Source of the DNA: Lentzea indica
Lineage (GTDB): Bacteria > Actinomycetota > Actinomycetes > Mycobacteriales > Pseudonocardiaceae
DNA: 64,000 bases
Direction of reading: 5' to 3'
NCBI RefSeq assembly: GCF_012184385.1
Contig: NZ_VSRL01000008.1
Span: 25,918 to 89,917, forward strand
Positions 10,450 to 20,596 of this stretch are shown piece by piece (position 1 is the stretch's first letter; every line of letters begins with the position of its first letter). Under the pieces are notes generated by a model. That model had not been told where the DNA came from and searched no databases. It saw only the letters and a program-made list of their open reading frames with translations. The position numbers and the translations under genes are program-made.

Positions 10450-10809
10450 CTAACGACGACGGGCACGTGCGTGCCAGGCCTCGACGATCAACTCTTCCAG
10501 CTCCCCCACCTCGATGTGCTCCAGCCGCACCAGGATCGCGGGATACCCGGTGAAGTGCGGCGTGGTGAAGTAGACCGACTCGTCGGAGGCCAGCAACGCC
10601 TCCTTGGCCCCCAGGTCCGGCACCCGCGCGGCCAGGATGGGCCCGGAAGGCGCGGACGCCCCCAAGGCCGTCAGGTCGGTCTTGCGCAGCGGCCGTTCCC
10701 ACACGAAGAGCTTCTCCTTGACCCTCCAGTCGACGACGCCTTCCCGCACCCGCTCCGTCACGTCGGGCATGGAGGTGGCGATCCTGCGCACGTCGTCCCA
10801 GGTGGCCAT
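10450..10809 (-). CDS. MmcQ/YjbR family protein
   Basis: Protein of 119 residues of the MmcQ/YjbR family, with a CyaY-like DNA-binding fold. Landmarks are TWDDVRRIATSMP at the start, VKEKLFVWERP in the middle and a final helix LEELIVEAWHARA. The cellular role of the family is not settled. It starts 9 bases after the PAC2 gene and ends 13 bases before YciI, supporting one transcript. Confidence 0.88.
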   Translation of the reverse strand: MATWDDVRRIATSMPDVTERVREGVVDWRVKEKLFVWERPLRKTDLTALGASAPSGPILAARVPDLGAKEALLASDESVYFTTPHFTGYPAILVRLEHIEVGELEELIVEAWHARARRR

Positions 10810-10818
10810 CGCAAGCTC

Positions 10819-11706
10819 CTACAGGTGGTCCGGCGGACGCTGCTGCTCGGCCAGGAACCGTTCGAACTCGGCACCCAGTTCGTCCGCGCTGGGGAGATCG
10901 GTGTTCCCGACAGTCTGGATGAAAGCGTCGTACTGCCGCTCGAGCGCTTCCACCACCTGGGCGACCTCCTCCGACTCCGCGACCTGGCGGTGGATCTCGG
11001 CGTCGGCGGCCTGGGCCGCGTCGATCAGCGACCCGATCGGCAACGCGAGGCCGGTCGCGCGGGCGACGGCGTCCAGCAAGGTGACGGCCGCGGTCGGGTA
11101 CGAGGACTGCGCGAGGTAGTGCGGCACCTGCGCGGCGAAGCCCATCGCGTCGTGACCCGACTTGCCGAGGCGGAACTCGAGCAGCCCTGACACGTTGCCC
11201 GGCACCTGCACGCGGTTGAAGAACGGCTGGTAGTCGGACACCAGCTCGGCGCGCGTCGCGTGGCCGATGACGTTCAACGGACGGGTGTGCGGCACACCCA
11301 TCGGGATGCCGTGGAAACCGACGGTCAGGCGCACGCCCCAGCGGTCGATCAGCGAGCGCACCGCCTGCACGAACGCCTCCCAGCTGCGATCCGGCTCGGG
11401 ACCGGTGAGCAGGAGGAACGGGTGTCCCGCGCTGTCCCACAGCAGGTGCACGACCAGTTCCGGGGCGGCGTAGTCCTCCCAGTGGTCGGTCGCGTAGGTC
11501 ATCAGCGGGCGGCGCGAGCGGTAGTCGATCAGGCCGTCGACGTCGAAGCGCGCGACGACGCGGCTCTCGAGGGTCTCCAGCAGGTGCTCCGAAAGCAGGC
11601 GACCCGCCGCGCCGGCGTCCATGAAGCCCTCGAAGTGGTGCAGCAGCACCGCACCTGTCAGGTCCGGCACCTCCGAGTCCACCTCGTACAGGTTCTCCGG
11701 GTCCAC
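10819..11706 (-). CDS. PAC2 family protein
   Basis: Protein of 295 residues matching the PAC2 (proteasome assembly chaperone 2) family, which is common in actinobacteria. Family signs include HHFEGFMDAG near the N-terminus, FHGIPMGVPHTRP in the middle, and a long C-terminal helical, acidic region (VAESEEVAQVVEALERQYD) typical of the actinobacterial group. The function in bacteria, including any link to the proteasome, is not established. GTG 11706 has a strong AGGAGG a few bases upstream. First gene of the three-gene leftward operon. Confidence 0.9.
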   Translation of the reverse strand: MDPENLYEVDSEVPDLTGAVLLHHFEGFMDAGAAGRLLSEHLLETLESRVVARFDVDGLIDYRSRRPLMTYATDHWEDYAAPELVVHLLWDSAGHPFLLLTGPEPDRSWEAFVQAVRSLIDRWGVRLTVGFHGIPMGVPHTRPLNVIGHATRAELVSDYQPFFNRVQVPGNVSGLLEFRLGKSGHDAMGFAAQVPHYLAQSSYPTAAVTLLDAVARATGLALPIGSLIDAAQAADAEIHRQVAESEEVAQVVEALERQYDAFIQTVGNTDLPSADELGAEFERFLAEQQRPPDHL

Positions 11707-11835
11707 CGCAACGCCTCCTGAGCACTCGTCCCTGTCTCGTCCAAGCCAACCATGTGGACACGGAACTGATTCCGCACGGGTCGATTAGCCCATACGGACC
11801 GTGTACGCGCATCACCTCACGGGTATTCCAACGCG

Positions 11836-12447
11836 GTGTACAGGCGCTGGGTGACGCGTGGAGCTGTGGTCGCGGCCGTCTTCATCTTCCTCGGCGCGGC
11901 GGTGTACGTCTTCGGGCAGTTCAAGCCGTTCGGTGACGAATCGATCGATCGCAGCCAGCCCGCGATGCTCAAGTCGGTGCGGGATCTGAGCCAGTACCAC
12001 GCCGCGGCCGGCGAGTTCCAGGTCGTGCTGGACATCGAGAACGACGTGAAGTGGGTGCCCGCGGCGCTGGCAGGGGAACGCACGCTGTTCGTCGCCGCCG
12101 GGTCGGTCAACGCCTACGTCGACCTCGGCACCTTGAAGGACGACGGTCTGATCCTGTCGCCGGACGGGAAGACGGTCGAGCTGCGGCTGCCGAAACCTCA
12201 GCTGGACAAGCCGAACCTCCACCACGACCGGTCGTACGTCTTCAGCCAGGAACGCGGCCTGATCAACGATCTGCAGGCGTTGGCGGGACCCCCTGACGTG
12301 CAACGGTTCTACGTCGCCGCCGAAGCCAAGCTCGCGGAGGCGGCGAAGCAGTCGGAGCTGCTCAAGCGCGCCGAGGACAACACCCGTGTGATGCTGACGG
12401 GAATGCTGCAGTCGTTGGGATTCCAGGTGAAGGTGCGCACGGACTAA
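11836..12447 (+). CDS. DUF4230 membrane-anchored protein
   Basis: Protein of 203 residues with one N-terminal membrane segment (AVVAAVFIFLGAAVYVFG) and an extracytoplasmic DUF4230 domain. Family features include LSQYHAAAGEFQVVLDIE after the anchor, a central AYVDLG, and a helical C-terminus with an Ala/Glu-rich stretch. Function unknown. The start is GTG 11836. It stands alone in a 129-base upstream gap that likely holds its promoter. Confidence 0.82.
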   Translation: MYRRWVTRGAVVAAVFIFLGAAVYVFGQFKPFGDESIDRSQPAMLKSVRDLSQYHAAAGEFQVVLDIENDVKWVPAALAGERTLFVAAGSVNAYVDLGTLKDDGLILSPDGKTVELRLPKPQLDKPNLHHDRSYVFSQERGLINDLQALAGPPDVQRFYVAAEAKLAEAAKQSELLKRAEDNTRVMLTGMLQSLGFQVKVRTD

Positions 12448-12518
12448 TTTCGAACCACCACCGGCGTCCGCGACGAAGGTTCAGCGGTGACCCGACCGCA
12501 CCGGGATAGGATCCGTTG

Positions 12519-14135
12519 GTGGAAGACGATCTGATGGCCTGGGCACCCGCGCAGGGCGCTGCGCGGGCGCCGGAGATCGCGTTGCCCGGCTACAGCGGTT
12601 TCCGCGTGATCGCACAGGGCGGCGAGGGCACGATCTACCGGGCCCGCCAGGACGGTCTGGGCCGCGACGTCGCGGTCAAGGTGCTGCAGGTGACGGACCC
12701 GGCGACGCTGACCCGTTTCCGCCGCGAGCTGGCGATCACCGTCGAGCTCGGCCGCCAGCACCCCCACATCGTCACGGTGCTGGACACGGGAACGTTGCCC
12801 GACGGCCGCCCGTGCATCGTCATGGAGTTCTACGAACGCGGTTCGCTGCACGACCGTCTGCGCGCCATGGGCCCGTTGCCCGTGCCTGATGTTGTGGCGG
12901 CGGGCATCGCGGTGGCGGACGCGCTGGCGTTCGCGCACGGCCAGAGCATCCTGCACCGCGACGTGAAGCCGCAGAACGTCCTCGTGCTCCCCACTTCCTA
13001 CGTGCTGGCCGACTTCGGCATCGCCCGCGGCGCCGACGCCGGCCACTCCGCGTCGCTGCAGATGGTCAGCTACCGGCACGCGGCCCCGCAGATGCTGGAG
13101 GGCGCCACCCCGTCGTTCGCCGACGACATCTGGTCGCTCGGCTCGACCCTGTTCACGTTGCTGGAAGGCAAGCCGCCGTTCGCCTCGGACAACCCCGACG
13201 AGGACACGCTGCTCTCCTACGTCGGCCGCGTGAGCAACGCGGAACCCCGTTCCCTGACCCGGTTCGACGTGCCGGCCTCGCTCGTCGCGGTGATCAACCG
13301 GTGCCTGCGCAAGGACCGCGCGGAACGCTTCGCCTCGGCCTTGGAGCTGCGCGACGCGCTGATGGCGGTGAGCGCCGGCGCGTCCACCGCGCCCGCGGTG
13401 TCCATTGTGGACCCCGACTCGACGATGATGCTGGGCGAGCGCACCACGGTCTTCCCGGACGGCCCGACCGAGGCGCCCGGCTTCGGCCCGAGGCGGCCCG
13501 CGGCGGAGGAGAAGCCTTCGGAGGAAGAACCGCGGGAGGAACCGGACGACTCCTGGCAGGGCCAGCTCGCGGATCTGACCTACCGTCAGCAGGACCTCGT
13601 GCCGCCGCCACCGATGCCACGCCCCGTCGCGGTGCTGCCGAACGTCGACCTGCCTCCGGCCGAACCGATGACCGCTCCCGTCCGCAAGAGCAAGCGCGGC
13701 GGTGTGCTCGCGCTGCTGGCCGTGGTCGCGGTGACGGGCGGCATCGTCGCGGGCATGCTCCTCAACCGCACGGACGACCGGCAAGCCCAGCCGGGGCCGA
13801 CCACGCAGACGACACTGCCTGTGCCGACCTCGGAGTCCACCGACGCCGGTCCGCCCCCGAACGCCGACCCGAAGTTCATCCCGGTGCTCAAGCGCGCCGA
13901 GTACCAGGGCAAGGCGATCGAGCTGGAGTGGAGCGACCCGAGCGACGGCAGGGCCGAGTTCGTGGTCGTCGACGTGACCGGTGCCAAGCCGCTCGCCGTG
14001 ACCAGGGTGACCGGTGGCGGCACCAAGTACGTCATCGAGGACGGCGGCGGCCAGCGCCGTTGCTTCCAGATCGCGGCGTTCGGCTACAACGGCGAACGCG
14101 GCAGCTCCGCCAAGGTCTGCGCCGCCAAGAACTGA
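12519..14135 (+). CDS. Membrane-anchored Ser/Thr protein kinase with C-terminal FnIII-like domain
   Basis: Protein of 538 residues with a cytoplasmic kinase domain (about residues 20-280), a Pro/Glu-rich juxtamembrane stretch, one membrane segment near 392-412 and an external domain of about 90 residues that resembles a fibronectin III unit. Kinase motifs: glycine loop GGEGTIYRA, VAVKV lysine, HRDVKPQN and DFG. The usual APE is APQ. It carries no PASTA repeats. GTG 12519 is chosen next to a TTG at 12516, with GGGATAGGA upstream. It faces the transglutaminase operon with a 2-base gap and may phosphorylate members of that system (inference). Confidence 0.92.
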   Translation: MEDDLMAWAPAQGAARAPEIALPGYSGFRVIAQGGEGTIYRARQDGLGRDVAVKVLQVTDPATLTRFRRELAITVELGRQHPHIVTVLDTGTLPDGRPCIVMEFYERGSLHDRLRAMGPLPVPDVVAAGIAVADALAFAHGQSILHRDVKPQNVLVLPTSYVLADFGIARGADAGHSASLQMVSYRHAAPQMLEGATPSFADDIWSLGSTLFTLLEGKPPFASDNPDEDTLLSYVGRVSNAEPRSLTRFDVPASLVAVINRCLRKDRAERFASALELRDALMAVSAGASTAPAVSIVDPDSTMMLGERTTVFPDGPTEAPGFGPRRPAAEEKPSEEEPREEPDDSWQGQLADLTYRQQDLVPPPPMPRPVAVLPNVDLPPAEPMTAPVRKSKRGGVLALLAVVAVTGGIVAGMLLNRTDDRQAQPGPTTQTTLPVPTSESTDAGPPPNADPKFIPVLKRAEYQGKAIELEWSDPSDGRAEFVVVDVTGAKPLAVTRVTGGGTKYVIEDGGGQRRCFQIAAFGYNGERGSSAKVCAAKN

Positions 14136-14137
14136 GC

Positions 14138-16179
14138 TCAGCGCCGGAACAACGGCCGCGGGTCGATCGCCCACACCACCTTGCGCCACCAGGAAGCCTT
14201 GCGCCGCACCGCTTTGCGCACCTGGCGAGCGAGCCGCCAGCTGTTCTCGGGCTGCACCGGCCGCGAGGCTGACGCGGCCCTCTGCGTCTCTCCGGCCCGG
14301 CCCGCCCTCGGCCCGAACGCGGCCTGGTCCACCATCACCGCCAGTCGCGCCCCTGCCTCGCCCCACTCACGTCCCACATCCGGCACGGTGCGGCTCGGCT
14401 TCGGCTTCAGGCCGGCGAGCACCAGGGAGTCCAGCACCTCGTTCCACGCTCCCACCGGACCGGCCGCCCTCCACCGCATCCGCCGCGAAGTCCGCGCCAA
14501 GTACACCCCGATCAGGAGCAACACCGGCGCGAACGCCCAGAGCGGAAAACCCTTCGGCGCTTCAGGAGCGGCCACGGCGTCAGGCTGCACCGCGGTCGGC
14601 TGCACCAGCGGCGGCACGGACGGCAACGAGGTCGGCGTGGGCTTCGCGGTGGTCGACGCGAGCCGGTTCAGCACCTCGCGCTTCGAGGCGGCGCTGGGTC
14701 CGCTTCCGTTGCCAGACACCGGATCGAACGCCACCCAGCCCCAGCCGCTGAAGTACACCTCCGGCCAGGCCGTGGCGTCCGCGGCCCGCACGATCCGCTC
14801 GCCGTCCTGCTCCGGCACCGGCTGGAACCCGACGACCACCCGCGTCGGCAACCCGACGCCCGCGCGAGCACCGCGTACGCCGACGCGAACTGCTCGGCCG
14901 TCCCCGCCCCTGCCCCTGCCTCGCCGGCCGCCCCGAACAGGAACGTCTCCAGCCGCGCGTAGGACGACCCGACCGGTGCCTCGGCGTCAGGCCGGCGGTT
15001 GAGCCGCACGACCTGTTCCAGTGCCACGGCCTTCTCGTACGGCGTGCGCGCGTTCGACGTCGCCTGCCGCGCGTACTCCGCCAACGTGAAAGGCAACCGT
15101 GGGAGAGCCGTGTACCGGGTCGCGTCCGCGGGCACGGAAGCCTCGGCGAGATCGGCGTCGGCCGGCGTCTCCAGCACACCGCGAACCGTGTAGCTGAGCC
15201 CTGTCCTGAGGCCCTCGGCGACCACGAGCGACCCGGTGTCGGGATCCACCATGGCGTTGCTCAGCGACACCGCCTGCGGTTTGCCCACGCCCGGCAGCCA
15301 CTCGCCCTGCAGCCCAGTGATCCGCAGATCAACGCTGGTGTCCTGGAACTTCCCGCCCGTGGGCAGGTCCGGCGCGTCGACCACACCGAGCGGCCCGTAC
15401 GTAGAGGCCGCCTCCCACGACGCGCCCGAATACCGGCTCAGCGTCACCAGCCGCACCGGCACCTCTGGCCCGCGCATCCGGAACAGCTCCGCCTCCCCCT
15501 GCGCGGCCCAGGCGGCGAGCTGCGGCAGCGGGTTCGCGATGGCGATGTCGGTGATCGGCGGCGTGACGAGCTTGCGCGGCTCGAAACCGTTGGTGGGCAA
15601 CACGAACGTCAGCAACGTCAGCGCGGCCAGCGCCGTGGCGAGCACCGCGGGAGGCACCACCGGCCCGCGCCGGTCGATGATCAGCCACCCCAGCGCCAGC
15701 ACGACGACCAGCACCAGTGCGACCAGGCCGTAGCGGTCCGCTTTGCCCGTGGTGAGCAGCGCCGCCGACACGTAGAGGGTCGCCGCGCCCAAGGCCGGCA
15801 CGAACAAAGCCGTCCCGCGCTTGGTCACCGACAGCACCGTCGCCGTGGAGACACCGATGATCAGCAAAAGCCCCGGCACCAGCAGCTCAGGCGTCGCGGG
15901 AGCGGGACGGGCAGCTGTCAGCAGCCGGGGCACGGTGTCGAGCAGCACCCACGCCGGGTCCCGGTCCGGGGACGCGCCGCGTGCCGCGAAGAACCCGCCC
16001 GCCATCGCGAGCACCATGATCGCCAGGCCGGCGAGACCGGCAGGCACGAGCCGTTTCAGCAGCAGTGCGAGGAATCCGGCGAACGCCGCCAGTCCGAAGT
16101 GGACGAACGCGCCGTCCCACGCCTGAGCCAGCTGGAGAGAACCCACGAGCAGAACCGCGGCCACCCACGCGAACTTCAT
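14138..16179 (-). CDS. TgpA-type transglutaminase-like membrane protein, frameshifted
   Basis: Reconstructed protein of about 680 residues: several N-terminal membrane segments within residues 1-190, an external domain, a transglutaminase core (TAEQFASAYAVLARASG then LPTRVVVGFQPV, WPEVYFSGWGWVAFDP) and a C-terminal membrane segment with a basic tail. The usual catalytic Cys position reads as Ser/Ala here (AEQFASA), so enzymatic activity is doubtful. One base seems lost in the CCC run near 14852-14854, which splits the frame; restoring a G gives ASGLPTR. The ATG overlaps the DUF58 stop as ATGA. Family members pair with MoxR and DUF58 proteins at the cell surface. Confidence 0.85.
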
Positions 16180-17296
16180 CGGGCCACCACCGCGTTCCAC
16201 GAGTCGACCAGGTCCTCCGCCCTGGCACCGCTGATCACCAGCACCGACCCCGCCGCCCCCACCGGCCGCTGCTCGTCCACCACGAGCACGGTGCCGAACG
16301 CCGCTCGCCCCGCCTCCAGCACCAAAGCGGGAACCGTGGTGCCGCTGACCACGGCCACCACGTCGAGGTCGCGCACCGGCACGGTCGGCCGGCCGTCGAC
16401 GTCCCGCAGCTCCAGGTCCGCCAGCGCGGCCAGGATCGGCGCGGAGTCCTGCGTCTCCTCGATGTCGGTGCCTCCGGACGACGTCAGCAGCCGCACCGGA
16501 TGCCCCTGCTCCAGCGCCGAGGTGATCAGCGACGCCGCCACCTCGACCGCCTCCTCGAACCTCTGCTCCTCGGCGTACGACGAAGAGCTGTCGTCCAGCA
16601 GCACGGCCAGGTGCGGCCGTGCCGGGTCGGCGTCCTCACGGATCATCAGCGTGCCGGTGCGCGCGGACGTCGCCCAGTGCAGGCGCCTCAGGTCGTCGCC
16701 CGGCACGTACTCCCGCAGTCCCACCAGGTCCGTGCCGCCGCGCTCGACGCGTTCGTCGGCGCCGACCTGGCCTCGGCGCGCACCGGACGGCAACCCGCGG
16801 ACCGGCAGCACGCGCGGAACGACCCGCACCTGGACGACCTCGCCGAGCACGGTCCGCGCCTGCGCCAGACCGGCCAGTCCTTTGCGCCGCAACGTCAACG
16901 GCCCGACGTCGAACACGCCGCGCCGCTCGGTCGGGATCACGTAGTCGACGCCTCGACCGACCCCGGCTTGAGCAACGGCACGTCCACGGACATGGGCGAG
17001 CCCGCCACCATGTCCACCGCGTCCAACGCCACCGGCCACCGGCCTGTCGCCGACAGCTCCAGCCGCCCGTTGCACCGCGCGAGCCGCGGCACGGTGCGAG
17101 GCCGGACGGTCCGCGACACGGACAGCGGCGACGCGATCAGCACCGACACGATCGAAGCGACGACCAGCGCGACCAAGGCAAGACCGAACGCCGCCATGCC
17201 CGCGTACCGCCACCACAGGCCGACACCGAGCATCAGCAGGCCCAGCACCGCGGTTCCGGTGCCGCGCACGGTGAGTCTCATCGCGCCCCAGATCAT
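16176..17296 (-). CDS. DUF58 (VWA-like) protein, frameshifted
   Basis: DUF58 protein of about 370 residues once repaired. N-terminal part: two membrane segments (GLLMLGVGLWW and the following LALVALVVASIVSVLIA). C-terminal part: the DUF58 signature GLREYVPGDDLRRLHWATSA and a metal-site-like LLDDSSSS in a VWA-like fold. One base appears to be missing near 16949-16951; repair reads SVEAVDYVIPTERRGVF. ATG 17296 overlaps the MoxR stop as ATGA. DUF58 proteins work with MoxR ATPases in assembling or activating surface complexes. Confidence 0.87.
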
Positions 17297-18258
17297 TGAG
17301 AGGCGGGCTTGGGCACCGGCACCCGCGAGAGCACGTCGGCCAGCACCTCGGACGTCGTGACGCCAGCCAGCACGCTCTCCCGCGTCAGCACCAGGCGGTG
17401 GGCCAGCACCGGGTCCGCGATGTCCTGAACGTCCTGCGGCACGACGAAATGCCGCCCCTTCGACGCCGCGTACACCTGCGAGCACCGCACCAGCGTCCGC
17501 AACCCGCGCGTCGAGGTGCCGAGCCGCAGACGCTCGTCGGAACGAGTGCCCACTCCCAAGGCGGAGATGTACTGCAGGATCGGATCAGCCACGTGCAGCA
17601 ACGACAAACGCCCGCTGAACGCGCTCACCTCGCGCGGCGACGTCACCGTCCGCACGTCGGCGATCCGGCCCGCGCCACTGCCGGGCCGCAGCACGTCCAG
17701 CTCGTCCTCCACCGACGGATAGCCGATCGAGATCCGCAGCATGAACCGGTCCAGCTGCGCCTCCGGCAACCGGTACGTGCCGTCGAGGTCGATCGGGTTC
17801 TGCGTCGCCACCACGAGGAACGGGTCGGGAACCGCGTGCCCGACACCATCGATCGTGACCGTCCGCTCCTCCATGACCTCCAACAGCGCGGACTGCGTCT
17901 TGGCCGCCGCGCGGTTGATCTCGTCCGCCAGCACGATGTTCGCGAACACCGGACCCGGCCGGAACCGGATCTGCCCCGTCTGAGGGTCGTAGACCGAGGT
18001 GCCCGTGACGTCGGACGGCAGCAGGTCCGGCGTGAACTGCACACGCCGGGAGATGCCGCCCAGAGCGCCCGCCACGGCCCGCGCCAGCGTCGTCTTTCCC
18101 GTACCGGGAACGTCTTCCAGCAGCACGTGGCCGCCCGCGAACATCGCCACCAGCACCAGGTCGACCACGTCGCGCTTGCCGCGCACGGCGCTTTCCACCG
18201 CGTCGCCGAGCCGGGTGTGCAGGTCGCGGAAGGCGGAAACCTCACCGGTGTCGATCAC
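17293..18258 (-). CDS. moxR: MoxR family AAA ATPase
   Basis: AAA+ chaperone-like ATPase of 321 residues. Walker A is GTGKTT near residue 45, Walker B is LADEINRA, sensor 1 lies in VVATQNPIDLDGTY, followed by PEAQLDRFM, all classic for MoxR. The C-terminal lid domain is complete. GTG 18258 overlaps the upstream surface-protein stop by 4 bases and has GAGGAAAA before it. It sits between the propeller/FnIII protein and DUF58/transglutaminase genes in a fully overlapping operon. Confidence 0.95.
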   Translation of the reverse strand: MIDTGEVSAFRDLHTRLGDAVESAVRGKRDVVDLVLVAMFAGGHVLLEDVPGTGKTTLARAVAGALGGISRRVQFTPDLLPSDVTGTSVYDPQTGQIRFRPGPVFANIVLADEINRAAAKTQSALLEVMEERTVTIDGVGHAVPDPFLVVATQNPIDLDGTYRLPEAQLDRFMLRISIGYPSVEDELDVLRPGSGAGRIADVRTVTSPREVSAFSGRLSLLHVADPILQYISALGVGTRSDERLRLGTSTRGLRTLVRCSQVYAASKGRHFVVPQDVQDIADPVLAHRLVLTRESVLAGVTTSEVLADVLSRVPVPKPASQ

Positions 18259-20411
18259 TTTTCCTCTTCTCTGCGAACACCGATGCGCAACAGGAACGCG
18301 CACGCCAGCAGACCCAGGCCACCCGCGCCCATCGGCGCGGTCTCCGCTCCGGCTGGCGCCATCCGCGGCACACACGTCGGCTTGCCGTTGCACTCGTCCA
18401 TGACGAAGTTCGCGGACCTGGAGGCCGAGTCGACCTGACCGGCACCGGACGCCGCGTAGGCGCGCACGACGATGCGGTTCGACCCCTCCTCCACCGTGAT
18501 CTGGGCGGAGGTCGCGTTGCAGGCGATGCCGACCGCGTAGTCCCACGTCGTGTTCACGACCTCGCAGCGACCGTTGTGGCTCGCCCAGTCCGCCGGCGGA
18601 GCCAGGGTGAGCCGCTTCGTCGGCACCCGAGCACCACCGGTGAGCCCCGTGATCACCGTGGCACCCGCGGTCGGCAACGACGGTGGAGGCGGTGGAGGCG
18701 GTGGTGGAGGCGTGGTCGTCGTGGTCGGTGGCGGCGGTGGTGGTGGAGGCGGCGGATTCGGGGGAGGGTTGTTGGGCGGCGGGTTGTTCGGAGGCGGGTT
18801 TGGCGCCGTCACCGTGAACGCCGCCATGCCCGCGGCACCGGCCTGCGTCGCCGTCGACGCGCGCACCGTCACGTCCAGCCTGCCGCTCGTGCAGAACGTG
18901 GAACCCGTGCACGGCAACGACAAATCGGCAGACGTACCGGCCGACTGAGCCGACACCGAACCACCGCTGAACGAGCCGGAACCCGTCACGGTGTAGCCGA
19001 CGACCGGCTCGGCCGACGCGGCCGCGGTCCAGCTCACCGTCACGACGACGGCCGAGGCGGTGCGCGACTTCTCCCGTACCGTCACGCCGGCGGGAGCGGC
19101 CGGAGCCGAGCCACCCGAATTGGAGGGCGGCGTCGAGGACGGCACCGACGGCGGCGGAGCACTCCGCGTTCTGACCGTTCGTTGCCGTTGTTCGCCGGGG
19201 TTGCGCGGCGGCTTCACCGGCTCGTTCGGGTTCGGCGGCGGAGGCGGCGGCACCGAGGGCGGCGGCGAGCGGTCAGGGTCCTTCACCGGCAGCTCGGGGC
19301 TGCGGATCGTCAGCGACCGCGTCCCGCCGTCGGCGTCGACCAGCACGCCCGTCGAGGAACCCGGCACGTTCACGAACAACCGGCCGTCGTCGAACACCAG
19401 CTCGGGGTCGGAACCACCGGACGTGCGCACGTCGTCGCCACCGCGCTTACCGCCGCGGTCGAGGACGATGACCTTGCCGGATCCCTTGCACGGCACGTAC
19501 ACCTTGTCCCGGAACACCGCGGGCCTGCCTGGCTTCGGACAGCCCATCGCGCCGACGTCGACGCGCAGCACCTGCCCGTCGACGACGAGCACGACCACGG
19601 ACGAGTCCGGCACCGACGCGGGCACCAGGTCCGTCGGCGAGGTCTGCGCGGCGATCACCTCGGCATCGGTGCGGTCGGTCGACCGCGACACGTCCTCACC
19701 CGTGCCGTCACGAACCACGACACCGCCGTCCAGTCCGATCAGCGTGACGCCCTGGTCGTGCGGCACCAGAACCGTGCGAGGCCCTGCACCGGCTACCTGG
19801 CGCTGCGAGCGTTCCTGGAACCGCTCCTCGTCGTCCGACCAGTCGAGCGACCTGAGAGTGCCGCCGTGATCGACCAGCCACAGCACGCCGCGCTCGTCCA
19901 CGACCGCGTCCGCGAGTGGTTGCCCCGCCTCCCACTTCTGCCCGACATCGGCCAGCGTCAACGGGTCCGCGGTGTGCACGGTGCCGGCCGCGCGGTCGAC
20001 GACGAACACCATCCCGTTCGCCACCAGCACCTTGCTCGACGCGCCCGGCGGCGCCTGCCGGCGTCCGGACGCGAGCAGGGTCGCCAGGTCGATGACGGTG
20101 ATCTCGCCGGTCCGCCGGTTCAGGACGATCAGCCTGCCGTCCTCCTGCGCGATCTCCAGCTGCGAGTCGGGCCCGCTGATCTGCAGCCGCGTCTGCGGCC
20201 TGCCCGACACGGGGTTGACCTGGACGACCTCACCGCGCTGGTCGTCACCCAGCCAGGTCAGCCCGTCCGACACCGCGACCGACGTGCGGGAGATCCCCTG
20301 CCCGAGCGCGGCGCCCGCGAGCACCAGAACACCCAGCAGTGCCGCGACGAAACTCGCCGACTCCCGCCCTCCACCGGAGATGATGCGTCTGATCCGGTGC
20401 CACCAAGCCAT
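18255..20411 (-). CDS. Surface protein with beta-propeller-like domain, FnIII/Ig-like domains and Pro-rich linkers
   Basis: Protein of 718 residues. An N-terminal membrane anchor (near 20-40) is followed by a repetitive beta-propeller-like region up to about 375, with repeats of the type GEITVIDL and RSLDW. Then come a Pro-rich linker, an FnIII domain (VTVSWTAAASAEPVVGYTV), a second linker of PPNN and long PPPP/TTTT runs near 530-575, a further beta-domain with CxxC-spaced cysteines, and a C-terminal membrane segment with an RREEEK tail. ATG 20411 has GGGAGG upstream. First gene of the MoxR operon; likely the sensor or surface client of that system (inference). Confidence 0.85.
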   Translation of the reverse strand: MAWWHRIRRIISGGGRESASFVAALLGVLVLAGAALGQGISRTSVAVSDGLTWLGDDQRGEVVQVNPVSGRPQTRLQISGPDSQLEIAQEDGRLIVLNRRTGEITVIDLATLLASGRRQAPPGASSKVLVANGMVFVVDRAAGTVHTADPLTLADVGQKWEAGQPLADAVVDERGVLWLVDHGGTLRSLDWSDDEERFQERSQRQVAGAGPRTVLVPHDQGVTLIGLDGGVVVRDGTGEDVSRSTDRTDAEVIAAQTSPTDLVPASVPDSSVVVLVVDGQVLRVDVGAMGCPKPGRPAVFRDKVYVPCKGSGKVIVLDRGGKRGGDDVRTSGGSDPELVFDDGRLFVNVPGSSTGVLVDADGGTRSLTIRSPELPVKDPDRSPPPSVPPPPPPNPNEPVKPPRNPGEQRQRTVRTRSAPPPSVPSSTPPSNSGGSAPAAPAGVTVREKSRTASAVVVTVSWTAAASAEPVVGYTVTGSGSFSGGSVSAQSAGTSADLSLPCTGSTFCTSGRLDVTVRASTATQAGAAGMAAFTVTAPNPPPNNPPPNNPPPNPPPPPPPPPPTTTTTPPPPPPPPPPSLPTAGATVITGLTGGARVPTKRLTLAPPADWASHNGRCEVVNTTWDYAVGIACNATSAQITVEEGSNRIVVRAYAASGAGQVDSASRSANFVMDECNGKPTCVPRMAPAGAETAPMGAGGLGLLACAFLLRIGVRREEEK

Positions 20412-20596
20412 CTGCGCCTCCCTCGCCCGCCGGGGATGCTAACCCTCGGCTATGACAACTTCGGACGGCGGACGGTTCCCGGATCGCCCCGTCAGCCGAC
20501 TGGCCGACATCAGGAACAGTAATGACGGGGTCTGACACTTTTGGATCCCGAATGGCGCTACCCCGAACCGATCAACACATAGGGCAAAGTGGTCGT

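Noticed and set aside
18576..20522. A 648-codon Arg-rich open frame on the plus strand
   Set aside because: Antisense to the surface-protein gene; runs of Arg and Trp reflect the complement of Pro and Ala codons.
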